This document shows, piece by piece, positions 52,453 to 60,249 of a stretch of DNA of 64,000 nucleotides. Under the pieces are notes generated by a model. The model saw only the letters and a program-made list of their open reading frames with translations. It did not search any database and had not been told where the DNA came from. The stretch comes from Anaerolineae bacterium (GTDB lineage Bacteria > Chloroflexota > Anaerolineae > Anaerolineales > Anaerolineaceae): positions 1-64,000 of the forward strand of contig JABLXC010000002.1 of assembly GCA_013178185.1 (NCBI GenBank), written 5' to 3'. The stretch's first letter is position 1. Each line of letters begins with the position of its first letter. Both the position numbers and the translations under genes were made by a program.

Positions 52453-53458
52453 TTTCGCGTATTTTGTTGTGTTCGTGCAGTGGTACGACCGGGATCGGAA
52501 TGCGCTCAAAGATCTTTTGCAGCAGGTCGTCGCTTGTCAAGTTGTCTGAGAGTGCTTCATAGGAGGGAATAACGCGGTGTCGCAGCACGTCGGGCGCCAT
52601 GTCCAGGATGTCTTGCGGCAGAACATAGCTGCGTCCGCGCACGAATGCCAGCGCTCGGGCGGTGAGGATCAGGTTGATCGAAGCGCGCGGGCTGGCGCCG
52701 AACAGGATGTAAGGTTCCAGTTCGGGCAGCCCAAAGTCCTTGGGTTTGCGGCTGGCTGTAACCATGCGAATGGCATATTCGATCAGCGCCGGATCCACGT
52801 AGACGTTCTGGTAGGATTTTTTCTGCAATTCAAGCAACTGCTCCGTCGTAAGCGTCTTTTGTACCGTTTCCAGAAATCCGGTCATGCGTTCGACAATGAC
52901 GAATTCCTCGGTGGAGGTTGGGTAACCTACCAGAACCTTGAGCATAAAGCGGTCTACTTGCGCTTCAGGCAGCGCGTAGGTGCCTTCTGTTTCGATAGGA
53001 TTCTGGGTGGCCATGACCAGAAAAGGCTCCGGCACGGCAAAGGTTTCGCGGCCGATCGTTACCTGACGTTCCTGCATCACTTCCAGCAGGGCGCTCTGTA
53101 CCTTGGCTGGCGCCCGGTTAATCTCATCTGCCAGCAGCAGGTTGGTGAACACGGGGCCGAGTGATGTGTTGAATTCGCCGGTCTTTTGGTTATAGATGCG
53201 CGTGCCAATCAAATCGGCCGGCACCAGATCCGGCGTAAACTGGATGCGCTTGAAATCGCCGCCGATGGCCTCTGCCAGGGTCTTGATCGCCATGGTCTTT
53301 GCCAGCCCGGGTACACCTTCCACCAGGATATGTCCGCGCGCCAGCAGCGCTACCACCAGGCGCTCGAGCAACTGATCCTGCCCGACGATGACCTTTTTAA
53401 CCTCGTACAATACTCTTTCTACCAGTGTCCGGTTTTCAGGCTGAACTTTAAAATCCAT
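52445..53458 (-). CDS. MoxR-type AAA+ ATPase
   Basis: A 337-residue ATPase: Walker A VEGVPGLAKTMA (degenerate as in all MoxR), Walker B LLLADEINRAPAKVQSALLEVMQE, sensor VMATQNPIETEGTYALPEAQVDRF and the C-terminal helical lid GASPRASINLILTARALAFVRGRSYVLPQDI. MoxR ATPases act as chaperones in complex assembly together with VWA proteins. It is the first gene of the block MoxR-DUF58-VWA-VWA. An AGGAGATGAC ribosome site is present upstream of the ATG. Confidence 0.93.
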   Translation of the reverse strand: MDFKVQPENRTLVERVLYEVKKVIVGQDQLLERLVVALLARGHILVEGVPGLAKTMAIKTLAEAIGGDFKRIQFTPDLVPADLIGTRIYNQKTGEFNTSLGPVFTNLLLADEINRAPAKVQSALLEVMQERQVTIGRETFAVPEPFLVMATQNPIETEGTYALPEAQVDRFMLKVLVGYPTSTEEFVIVERMTGFLETVQKTLTTEQLLELQKKSYQNVYVDPALIEYAIRMVTASRKPKDFGLPELEPYILFGASPRASINLILTARALAFVRGRSYVLPQDILDMAPDVLRHRVIPSYEALSDNLTSDDLLQKIFERIPIPVVPLHEHNKIRENA

Positions 53459-53570
53459 TTGTCATCTCCTGTCTGGGTTATGTCCCGGCTGTCCTGCTTG
53501 TGTAAATCTTGCCGGTTCCCTCTTTGCAGCCAAACCTTCCCATGCACCACACGGTTGGAAAAGCGGCAAA

Positions 53571-54422
53571 CTAATACGGCGGAAGACCGGCTGCTCTGCC
53601 GGCAACGGTGATCGGCACCGCAAAACCAATGCCGACAAAAAACTCCTCATCCATCGGATTTAATATCCCAATCACGATCCCAATCACCTGCCCATTCCGA
53701 TTGAGCAGCGGCCCGCCTGAATTGCCGGGGTTCACCGCCGTGTCAATTTGAATGAGCCCTTCAATCTTCCGGCTGCTGCCTTCTGCCTGGAAGGAGCGGT
53801 TGAACCCTGAGATGATGCCCGCGCTCATGGACCCGTACAGACCAAAGGGATTGCCAACCGCAAAAGCTTCGTCTCCCACCCGCCTGGCGTTCGGATTCCC
53901 CAATACTGCCGGAATGAGAAGCGTCGGCAGCTGCTCGGCCTGTAGGACCGCAATATCGTTCTCAGGCTGGACGGAAACGACCTGGGCGCCGGAACGCGTA
54001 CCATCTGCAAAGGTGATCCGGATCTCCGCCGCGTCCTCTACAACGTGCAGGGCGGTAAGAATCTCGCCCTGGTCGGAGATCACCACGCCGCTGCCCAGGC
54101 CGCTTTCTTCCTTGCCATCGGCATCCTTTCCCTTCGACTGGATCAGCACCAGAGAAGGCTGGATGGCCTGGTAAACCTGGGCGGAATATGGAGGCGCAGG
54201 CGTGGCAGACGCCATTGCTTTCGCTACGGCTTCGTTCACTTCTTTCAGCGTCGGCGGTTTGGGTGTTGGGAAGAGCGTGTTATAAAGCCAGAAACCCAAC
54301 ACAGCCGCGAGGATTCCGGTCCCAAATAGAGCAAGGTTTTTCTGCGCCGCTCTAAGCTGCTGCAGGCGCTTTTTCCAAAACCCGGATTGGGATAGGGATG
54401 GCATATCTGGACTTGCGTCCAT
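53571..54422 (-). CDS. HtrA-like trypsin-family serine protease without PDZ domain
   Basis: A 283-residue membrane-anchored protease: N-terminal helix (about 28-50), Pro/Thr linker, then a trypsin-like S1C domain with His126 (TALHVV), Asp156 (ENDIAVL) and Ser235 (NPGNSGGPLL). It ends soon after the catalytic domain with no PDZ domain, unlike DegP and DegS. This suits the many short S1C proteases of Chloroflexota and similar bacteria. It could cleave misfolded envelope proteins. The serpin at 13309-14595 is an unlinked inhibitor for the trypsin-fold class, but no functional link is shown. Confidence 0.9.
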   Translation of the reverse strand: MDASPDMPSLSQSGFWKKRLQQLRAAQKNLALFGTGILAAVLGFWLYNTLFPTPKPPTLKEVNEAVAKAMASATPAPPYSAQVYQAIQPSLVLIQSKGKDADGKEESGLGSGVVISDQGEILTALHVVEDAAEIRITFADGTRSGAQVVSVQPENDIAVLQAEQLPTLLIPAVLGNPNARRVGDEAFAVGNPFGLYGSMSAGIISGFNRSFQAEGSSRKIEGLIQIDTAVNPGNSGGPLLNRNGQVIGIVIGILNPMDEEFFVGIGFAVPITVAGRAAGLPPY

Positions 54423-54639
54423 GGGTGAATTCCTTGTTTAGGTAATTGCGATAATTATTATGATAATAGTGAGCTTCAGTATAAAAACTTCAGGTTAAAA
54501 TTTTCTTAATTTTTATAAAATTGGTGAGACGCTGGCGGCAGCGCCGAATGTGCCTTAAATATGACTATAGATGTCTATTTAGAGCTACCTTGATTTTGCT
54601 CGAATCGCTTATGATGGTGCGGAAAGGAGTAACCCCGCG

Positions 54640-55713
54640 ATGGAAACGAGAAGATCCCCTTTTACCGAACCGCTTCCAAAAATGGCTGAGCTGAATAAAC
54701 TGCTTGTGCCTTATCAAAAGTCTAGCGTCCGCCGCAGCATTTTGCAGCTTGTCAACACACTGATCCCGTACTTTTTGCTCTGGTACTTGATGTGGCTTAG
54801 CCTGCGGGTATCTTATGCGCTGACATTGGCGCTGGCGGTTCTGGCTGCAGGCTTTCTGGTGCGTGTCTTTATCTTCTTCCATGATTGTGGTCACAACTCG
54901 TTTTTCCCCTCCACCCAGTGGAACCGGAGGGTGGGTTTTTGGCTGGGCGTGCTCGTCTTCACCCCTGGCGAGCATTGGTGGCATTCCCATGCCATCCATC
55001 ACGCCACTAGCGGCAACCTGGATAAGCGTGGCGTTGGCGATGTGACGACCCTGACGGTGGATGAATACCACGAAAACCGCTGGTTTGGCCGCCTGGGGTA
55101 CCGCCTTTTCCGCAATCCGCTGGTGATGTTCCTTTTAGGTCCAATCTATATGTTCTTGCTCATGCACCGCCTTCCTTTGCCGCGCTATGGCAAAAAAGAG
55201 ACCGCCAGCGTGATCTGGACGAACCTGGCGATCCTGGCTCTGGCGGTGCTCCTGAGCTTGCTGATGGGCTTTAAGGCATACGTCATGATCCAGCTCCCCG
55301 TCATCTGGCTGGGCGGCGCTGCGGGTATCTGGCTCTTTTACATCCAGCACCAGTTTGAAGACAGTTACTGGGAGCGCGAAGGCCAATGGGATTATGTCGC
55401 CTCGGCCTTGTTAGGCGCTTCTTACTACCAGCTTCCAAGGTTGCTGCAATGGTTCAGCGGGAGCATCGGGTTTCACCATGTTCATCATCTCAGCCCGCGC
55501 ATTCCCAATTACAATCTGGAACCGGCGCACGAGAACATCCCGGTAATCAAGAAATGGGCGCGTGTCATCCGGCTGGGCGAAAGCCTAAGCGCTACCCGCC
55601 TAAAGCTTTGGGATGAGCCGCTCAAGAAGATGGTCGGTTTTATCCGCCGCCCATCTGACGCGCCGCATCCTACCCCCAAGAGCGCCAGTTGGGATGGCGC
55701 GCCGCCCCCATAA
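54640..55713 (+). CDS. Fatty acid desaturase (membrane di-iron)
   Basis: A 357-residue membrane enzyme with the three histidine boxes: HDCGHN (His81, His85), HSHAIHH (His115 to His121) and GFHHVHHLSPRIPNY near residue 285. These bind the di-iron centre of acyl-lipid/acyl-ACP desaturases of the DesA/omega-6 type. Two pairs of membrane helices flank the boxes. A GAAAGGAGTAACC site precedes the ATG. The stop codon lies inside a strong terminator. It probably alters membrane fluidity; substrate position is unknown. Confidence 0.92.
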   Translation: METRRSPFTEPLPKMAELNKLLVPYQKSSVRRSILQLVNTLIPYFLLWYLMWLSLRVSYALTLALAVLAAGFLVRVFIFFHDCGHNSFFPSTQWNRRVGFWLGVLVFTPGEHWWHSHAIHHATSGNLDKRGVGDVTTLTVDEYHENRWFGRLGYRLFRNPLVMFLLGPIYMFLLMHRLPLPRYGKKETASVIWTNLAILALAVLLSLLMGFKAYVMIQLPVIWLGGAAGIWLFYIQHQFEDSYWEREGQWDYVASALLGASYYQLPRLLQWFSGSIGFHHVHHLSPRIPNYNLEPAHENIPVIKKWARVIRLGESLSATRLKLWDEPLKKMVGFIRRPSDAPHPTPKSASWDGAPPP

Positions 55714-55732
55714 CCTGCGGCTGCCGGTTTTT
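55712..55732 (+). terminator. Terminator of the desaturase gene
   Basis: A short stem AACC.GC / GC.GGTT with a GGCT loop directly on the stop codon, followed by TTTTTC. The sequence CCCCATAACCTGCGGC recurs at 57906-57921, see findings. Confidence 0.7.
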
Positions 55733-55812
55733 CGTCCGCCCGAAATTTCTCACCCTGTACAGCCTTGACCGTAACCCCGGCAGGGCTGTACGATCGTGTA
55801 ACGAAATATGGA

Positions 55813-56154
55813 TCACTGCTTCCAAACGACCAGCAGAATCTTGTTTAGAACCAGCAGGGCGGCAAATGCCCACCCCAGCCCCGGCCTGGCGCTGGCAAAA
55901 AGCGCCACCGGTCCGGTCGCGAGCAGGGTTAACTCCAGCACAAGATGCGCCGCGCCACCCAAGGGTCGCATCGCTTTTGGCGCAATGAATACGCCCCACA
56001 AGACGGCAACCAACAGCGGCAGACCGACGCCAAAAAGGATTTTGAGCGCCCAACTGCTATGGGTTTTGAAACCCCAGTAGCAGATCGCGCCGAGCATCGC
56101 CAGCTCGAGCAAAAATCGAATTCCCAAATTGACGGCTTTTAAGCCTTGCATCAT
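55813..56154 (-). CDS. YrdB/DUF2568 family small membrane protein
   Basis: A 113-residue protein with four predicted helices. NLGIRFLLELAMLGAICYWGF, LLVAVLWGVFIAPKA and GGAAHLVLELTLLATGPVALFAS are the conserved YrdB/DUF2568 motifs. Role unknown. Its start overlaps the TetR stop by ATGA, so both are in one operon with the alpha/beta hydrolase and probably respond to the same ligand. Confidence 0.8.
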   Translation of the reverse strand: MMQGLKAVNLGIRFLLELAMLGAICYWGFKTHSSWALKILFGVGLPLLVAVLWGVFIAPKAMRPLGGAAHLVLELTLLATGPVALFASARPGLGWAFAALLVLNKILLVVWKQ

Positions 56155-56741
56155 GCATCTCCCTTGGATGATATCAAGCCGGTCATAAGCGCCAGCGTCA
56201 TCCTGCGAAAGCTTTCATCGCAGTCCTCGGGCAGGCCAAAGCCACCGGCCACCTCCAATGAGGCAAAACCATGCACCATGCTGCGGAAGGCGCGCAGCCC
56301 ATGGATGGCCTCTTCCCCCTGCAATCCCAGCGATGACATCATAGCCATGCCGACCTTTAAAATCCGTTCCTCTTCCTGCTGCAGCCTGGGATCCAAAATC
56401 TGCTGAGTGCCGGAAGAACGCAGGGTGGACAAATACAAACCAGGGTGTTCCTTGACGTAATCGCGAAAAGCCTGGGCGGCGGACAGCAAGAGCTCCTGCC
56501 CGCTGCGACCGATAGCTGCTTCTGTTAACCTGTCTGCCAGCAAACTGGCGTTCAAAATCGCCAGGTCCTGCTGCAACCCGGCCAGGCCATCCACATGGTT
56601 GTATAGAGAAGGCGTCTGGATGCTCAGCTTTCCTGCCAGGCGGCTGAGGGTGAGCGCCTGGACGCCCTCCGTATCGAGTAGTTCAACCGCGGCGCGCAGG
56701 ACGGCGCTTTTATCCAGCCGGGCGCGAGGTTTGCCTGCCAT
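56151..56741 (-). CDS. TetR/AcrR regulator with WHG-type C-terminal domain
   Basis: A 196-residue protein. Helix-turn-helix at residues about 8-55 (DKSAVLRAAVELLDTEGVQALTLSRLAGKLSIQTPSLYNHV), then an FRDYVKEHPGLYLSTLRS region and LGLQGEEAIHGLRAFRSMVHGFASLEVAGGFG, the typical WHG domain of a TetR sub-family that senses small hydrophobic compounds. It is the second gene of the hydrolase operon and, since a palindrome sits within that promoter, likely its repressor. The hydrolase lies 4 bases upstream. Confidence 0.88.
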   Translation of the reverse strand: MAGKPRARLDKSAVLRAAVELLDTEGVQALTLSRLAGKLSIQTPSLYNHVDGLAGLQQDLAILNASLLADRLTEAAIGRSGQELLLSAAQAFRDYVKEHPGLYLSTLRSSGTQQILDPRLQQEEERILKVGMAMMSSLGLQGEEAIHGLRAFRSMVHGFASLEVAGGFGLPEDCDESFRRMTLALMTGLISSKGDA

Positions 56742-56744
56742 GGG

Positions 56745-57548
56745 TTACCCCTTCTTCAAGGCATTCATAAAGGAAATCATAAGCGGCGCAGTGATTTCGG
56801 GCATCTCGGCGTGCGGATAATGGCCGGCATTTTCGATGATCATGGTGCTGCCGCCAATGGCCGACGCTACCCTTTGGCCTTCTTTCTCAGGATTTTTGAA
56901 ATCAGGATCCTTGCTGCCCATCAGCACCAAGGCGGGCTGCCTCACCCTGTCCATCCGTTCACCCGAGGCGCGCTTGGAGGCGCGTAGCATAGCCATGACC
57001 GCCTCGATCCGGCCTGGTTGTTTGATGTTGGCCTGCAACGACGAGAGATAGGCGTCAAAGTCGGCGGGTTTGTGGGTGGGATAAAGCGAGGCGTAATATT
57101 TTTTCCACATAGCGGGGCCCCACGGGCGGGCAAACAGGATGGATAGAGCCAGGATGAGCAGCCGGTCCCCGTCGCCATCCACAAACGGATTGACGAGGAT
57201 CATCCCGCTCACCAGTTCGGGTGCTTCCACTGCGGCCCAGATGGCTGCTCCGCCGCCCATCGAGGTGCCGATGACTACCGCCGCTCCCGCCTTCAATTCC
57301 CTGATGAGCGCAAGGATATCCTCCCCGATGGCTGCCACCGAGTAGTCTTCCCAATTCGTGCTGGTTTCCCCGTGGCCGCGCACATCCATGACGGCCACCC
57401 TGTAACCGGCTCTCGTCAGCAGGGGAGTCAGAAACCGGTACTCGCCGCGCACATCCCCAAGCGAAGGAACGCACACCACCAGCGGGCCCTCGCCGCTGAC
57501 TTCGTAGGCAATTTTTCCGTTCTTTTGATCGAGAAATTTTGTGTTCAT
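56745..57548 (-). CDS. Alpha/beta hydrolase
   Basis: A 267-residue alpha/beta hydrolase. Nucleophile elbow AVVIGTSMGGGAAIWAA gives the catalytic serine, MDVRGHGETS the oxyanion region, and the acid/base residues lie in MGSKDPDFKNPEKE and NAGHYPH near the end. A 62-residue extension on an alternative upstream frame (57734) is unlikely because AGAGGTAGCG precedes the ATG at 57548. It could hydrolyse an ester or lactone or act on the compound sensed by the downstream TetR. Substrate unknown. Confidence 0.87.
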   Translation of the reverse strand: MNTKFLDQKNGKIAYEVSGEGPLVVCVPSLGDVRGEYRFLTPLLTRAGYRVAVMDVRGHGETSTNWEDYSVAAIGEDILALIRELKAGAAVVIGTSMGGGAAIWAAVEAPELVSGMILVNPFVDGDGDRLLILALSILFARPWGPAMWKKYYASLYPTHKPADFDAYLSSLQANIKQPGRIEAVMAMLRASKRASGERMDRVRQPALVLMGSKDPDFKNPEKEGQRVASAIGGSTMIIENAGHYPHAEMPEITAPLMISFMNALKKG

Positions 57549-57578
57549 CGCTACCTCTAATAAATTAATTATATTAGT

Positions 57579-57607
57579 ATTATAACTAATAGTATTAGTT
57601 TTATCAA
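57579..57607 (-). promoter_or_regulatory. Promoter of the hydrolase-TetR-YrdB operon
   Basis: TTGATA (57602-57607) and TATAAT (57579-57584) on the - strand are 17 bases apart, transcript start near 57572, leader about 24 bases. Confidence 0.65.
57585..57599. promoter_or_regulatory. Palindromic operator inside the hydrolase promoter spacer
   Basis: ACTAATAGTATTAGT is a perfect 7-1-7 palindrome lying entirely between the -35 and -10 boxes. A further ATTAGT half-site at 57573-57578 pairs with ACTAAT at 57585. The TetR gene in the same operon is the likely repressor. Confidence 0.65.
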
Positions 57608-57716
57608 GAGATAATGCTTCGATGCGTACCACTTGCACAAGTTCTGGCAAATCCTCAGCCTCATCCTCAGCTCGCTGACCGCGACCTGGCCGGCCAGCCG
57701 TTTCCGTAGGAACTGG

Positions 57717-57797
57717 ATGGCGATTATGCTTCATGCCATTGAAGCGATCCCGGTGCTTGTCCTGGTGACGCTTCTCGTCCTGGAACTGTATCCCTGA
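57717..57797 (+). CDS. Possible small hydrophobic peptide gene (26 residues)
   Basis: An ATG six bases after GTAGGA opens a 26-codon frame, MAIMLHAIEAIPVLVLVTLL followed by VLELYP and a stop. The product would be one membrane helix, like small membrane proteins or type I toxins. A hairpin (57828-57854) and a terminator-like element (57912-57936) follow on the same strand, and no other gene explains them. No upstream promoter was seen. Very tentative. Confidence 0.25.
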   Translation: MAIMLHAIEAIPVLVLVTLLVLELYP

Positions 57798-57827
57798 ACC
57801 TGCCTTCGCAGAACGATTAAAGCATGA

Positions 57828-57854
57828 GCCCGATCCTGGCAGCCGGGATCGGGC
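57828..57854. terminator. Hairpin in the gap before the E2 gene
   Basis: Perfect 9-bp arms GCCCGATCC and GGATCGGGC with a nine-base loop, followed by CTTGTACT. May end the possible small + strand transcript. No T run, so it is weak if intrinsic. Confidence 0.4.
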
Positions 57855-57911
57855 CTTGTACTCTCCACCGGGACCAACAGTCGTTCAGATGAGAATAACC
57901 GCGCTGCCCCA

Positions 57912-57936
57912 TAACCTGCGGCAGCCGGTTTTCTTT
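57912..57936 (+). terminator. Second copy of the desaturase-terminator sequence
   Basis: Stem AACC.GC / GC.GGTT with T-rich tail TTTTCTTTTC, almost identical to 55712-55732. It is on the + strand next to the E2 stop, with no + strand gene known to end here except the possible small peptide. Confidence 0.55.
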
Positions 57937-59220
57937 TCAGCCGCTCCAGTTTTCCAAAACCTGGACGATCTTCGCCAGAAAGCCGTCGGCAGAAGCGCCG
58001 TCCAGGATGCGATGATCGAAGGTCAGTGAGAGGTAAACCATCGGGCGGATCGTGATGCCATCGTTGATCACGACTGCCCGTTTCTTGATCGCCCCAACCC
58101 CCAAAATGGCGCATTGCGGCTGGTGGATGACCGGCGTTGCAAACAAAGACCCGGAGATTCCGTGATTCGTGATGGTGAACGTGCCGCCTCTCACTTCGGT
58201 GGGTTGCAGGGTCTTGTTGCGCGCCCGCTGCGCCAGGTCGTTCACCGAGCGGGCGATCCCCAAAAGCGAGAGCCCGTCGGCGTCCTGGATGACCGGGACG
58301 ATCAGGCCTTCTTCCCCCAGCGAGACGGCGATCCCCAGGTTGATCTGCCCGTGCAGCAGGATGCCTTCTTCTGACCAGGAAGAATTGACCAGCGGAAAAG
58401 CCTTAAGCGCCTGGACGGCGGCGAACGCAAAGTAAGCGGTATAGGTCAGGTTGATCCCGTCCTGGGCGAAGCGTTGCTTGTTGGCTTCGAGATGGGCGGA
58501 AACCCGTTGCATATCGGCTTCCATTACCGTGGTGACGTGCGGGGCAGTTCTCTTGCTCTGCGCCATGTGTTCGGCGATCGCTTTGCGCATGGCGGTGTGC
58601 GCCATCAGCCTGCCCCCCTGTGGCGCGGGTCTCACCGGTTGGGTTGCCGCGCTGGCCTTTTCGCCAAAGATCATTTCGGTCGGGCGGAACAGGTCGCCTT
58701 CGCCAGGGGTCTCCCATGCAGCCGGTTCAGGGGCTCCTTTTTCCCGCTTCTCAAGGTAAACCAGCACGTCTTTCTTGGTGATGCGCCCGCCCTCGCCGCT
58801 CCCTTTTACCTGTGAGAGGTCTACCCGGCGTTCGCGCGCCAGCCGCGCCACCACCGGCGAGATGAACCCCAGTCCGCTTCCGGGCGCGTTGGCCGGGGAC
58901 GCGTCGGGGGTTTCCTCTGGCGAGCGGCCGTCCTCCACCGCCTGGGGGATGGCAAGGGGCTCTTCGCCCGGCAGGGTTTCGCCCACTTCGCCGATCCAGG
59001 CCAGGATCGTACCCGCCTTGACGGTGCTGCCCTCTCCAACCAGTACCTTCAAAAGCACGCCTCCGGCCGGGCTGGGGATTTCAGTCTCTACCTTGTCGGT
59101 GCTGACGTCTAACAGCCCTTCCATTTCCTCGACAGCTTCACCCTCACGTTTTAACCATCGGGTCACCGTTCCTTCAACCACCGATTCGCCTAATTGCGGC
59201 ATAATGACTTTTGTTGCCAT
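57937..59220 (-). CDS. 2-oxoacid dehydrogenase E2 (dihydrolipoyl acyltransferase)
   Basis: A 427-residue enzyme: lipoyl domain with DVSTDKVETEI (lipoyl-lysine in TDKVE, residue about 43), a Pro/Ala linker, a peripheral-subunit-binding domain (LGFISPVVARLARERRVDLSQVKGSGEGGRITKKDVLVYL, about 115-158), and the catalytic domain ending in LTFDHRILDGASADGF with the His of HRILDG and Asp nearby. It joins acyl groups from E1 to coenzyme A. It is last in the three-gene E1alpha-E1beta-E2 operon. The 45-base gap to E1beta carries an AAATGGCAAC-like start. Confidence 0.93.
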   Translation of the reverse strand: MATKVIMPQLGESVVEGTVTRWLKREGEAVEEMEGLLDVSTDKVETEIPSPAGGVLLKVLVGEGSTVKAGTILAWIGEVGETLPGEEPLAIPQAVEDGRSPEETPDASPANAPGSGLGFISPVVARLARERRVDLSQVKGSGEGGRITKKDVLVYLEKREKGAPEPAAWETPGEGDLFRPTEMIFGEKASAATQPVRPAPQGGRLMAHTAMRKAIAEHMAQSKRTAPHVTTVMEADMQRVSAHLEANKQRFAQDGINLTYTAYFAFAAVQALKAFPLVNSSWSEEGILLHGQINLGIAVSLGEEGLIVPVIQDADGLSLLGIARSVNDLAQRARNKTLQPTEVRGGTFTITNHGISGSLFATPVIHQPQCAILGVGAIKKRAVVINDGITIRPMVYLSLTFDHRILDGASADGFLAKIVQVLENWSG

Positions 59221-59265
59221 TTTTCCTCCAAAAGCAGCGAGCGCATCAGGCTCAATCCGGTCAAC

Positions 59266-60249
59266 CTAATAGGCGGCCAGTTTCCTGGCAGCTTCGACGA
59301 TCTTTTCCGCGTCAACCATAAACCAATCCTGAAAGGGATGGCTGAAGGGCACACCGGGGACGTCTGGCCCGGCCAGGCGGCGTACCGGCGCATCCAGGTC
59401 GGTAAAACCTTCATCCGCGATGGTAGCGGCAATTTCCGCGCCGTATCCGCCGGTCAGGTTGTCCTCGTGCACCACCAGCGCCTTGCCGGTCCTCTTCACC
59501 GATTCCAGGATCGTCTTTCGGTCCACCGGGTAGAGCGTCCTCAGGTCCACTACCTCCGCCTCGATCCCTTCGCTTGCCAGCTTCTCGGCAGCCTGCAGCG
59601 CGTAGTAGTGCATCATGCCGTACGCGAAGATGCTGAGATCACGTCCTGGGCGGCTCACTTTGGCCGGCCCGATCGGCGTGGTGTACTCCCCATCTGGAAC
59701 ATCGCCGCGAATCAGGCGGTATCCTTTTTTAGGCTCAAAGAAAAGCACCGGGTTGGGATCGCGCACTGCGGCTTTGAGCAGCCCCTTGGCGTCGTAAGGG
59801 TTTGAAGGGATCACTACTTTTAACCCCGGCACGTGGGTGAAGAAGGCTTCAAGGCTTTGTGAGTGGTACAACCCGCCGCCGATGCCGCCGCCGTAGGGCG
59901 CTCGGATGACGATGGGGACGGTCCATTCCCCGTTAGAGCGGTAACACATCTTGGCGGCTTCATTGACGATCTGGTTCATCGCAGGGTAGATAAAGTCTGC
60001 AAACTGGATCTCGCACACCGGGCGCATACCATACAGCGCCGCGCCAATCCCCACGCCGACGATGGAAAGCTCGGCCAGGGGGGAATCGATCACCCGCGCC
60101 GGGCCGTATTTCTCGTACAGCCCAACCGTGGCGCGAAAGACGCCGCCGCGCACCCCAACATCTTCCCCAACGATAAAGACGTTTTCATCCCGCGCCAGTT
60201 CTTCGTCCATCGCCTGCCGGATGGCCTCTACCAGGGTGATCTCAGCCAC
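59266..60249 (-). CDS. pdhB: 2-oxoacid dehydrogenase E1 beta subunit
   Basis: A 327-residue thiamin diphosphate enzyme subunit: VFIVGEDVGVRGGVFRAT, RVIDSPLAELSIVGVGIGAALYGMRPVCEIQFADFIYPAMNQIVNEAAKM, PIVIRAPYGGG and the C-terminal transketolase-C domain KALVVHEDNLTGGYGAEIAA. Acts with the alpha subunit to decarboxylate pyruvate, a branched-chain 2-oxoacid or acetoin; the specificity cannot be decided. The first bases overlap the E1alpha stop by eight bases, confirming an operon. Confidence 0.93.
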   Translation of the reverse strand: MAEITLVEAIRQAMDEELARDENVFIVGEDVGVRGGVFRATVGLYEKYGPARVIDSPLAELSIVGVGIGAALYGMRPVCEIQFADFIYPAMNQIVNEAAKMCYRSNGEWTVPIVIRAPYGGGIGGGLYHSQSLEAFFTHVPGLKVVIPSNPYDAKGLLKAAVRDPNPVLFFEPKKGYRLIRGDVPDGEYTTPIGPAKVSRPGRDLSIFAYGMMHYYALQAAEKLASEGIEAEVVDLRTLYPVDRKTILESVKRTGKALVVHEDNLTGGYGAEIAATIADEGFTDLDAPVRRLAGPDVPGVPFSHPFQDWFMVDAEKIVEAARKLAAY

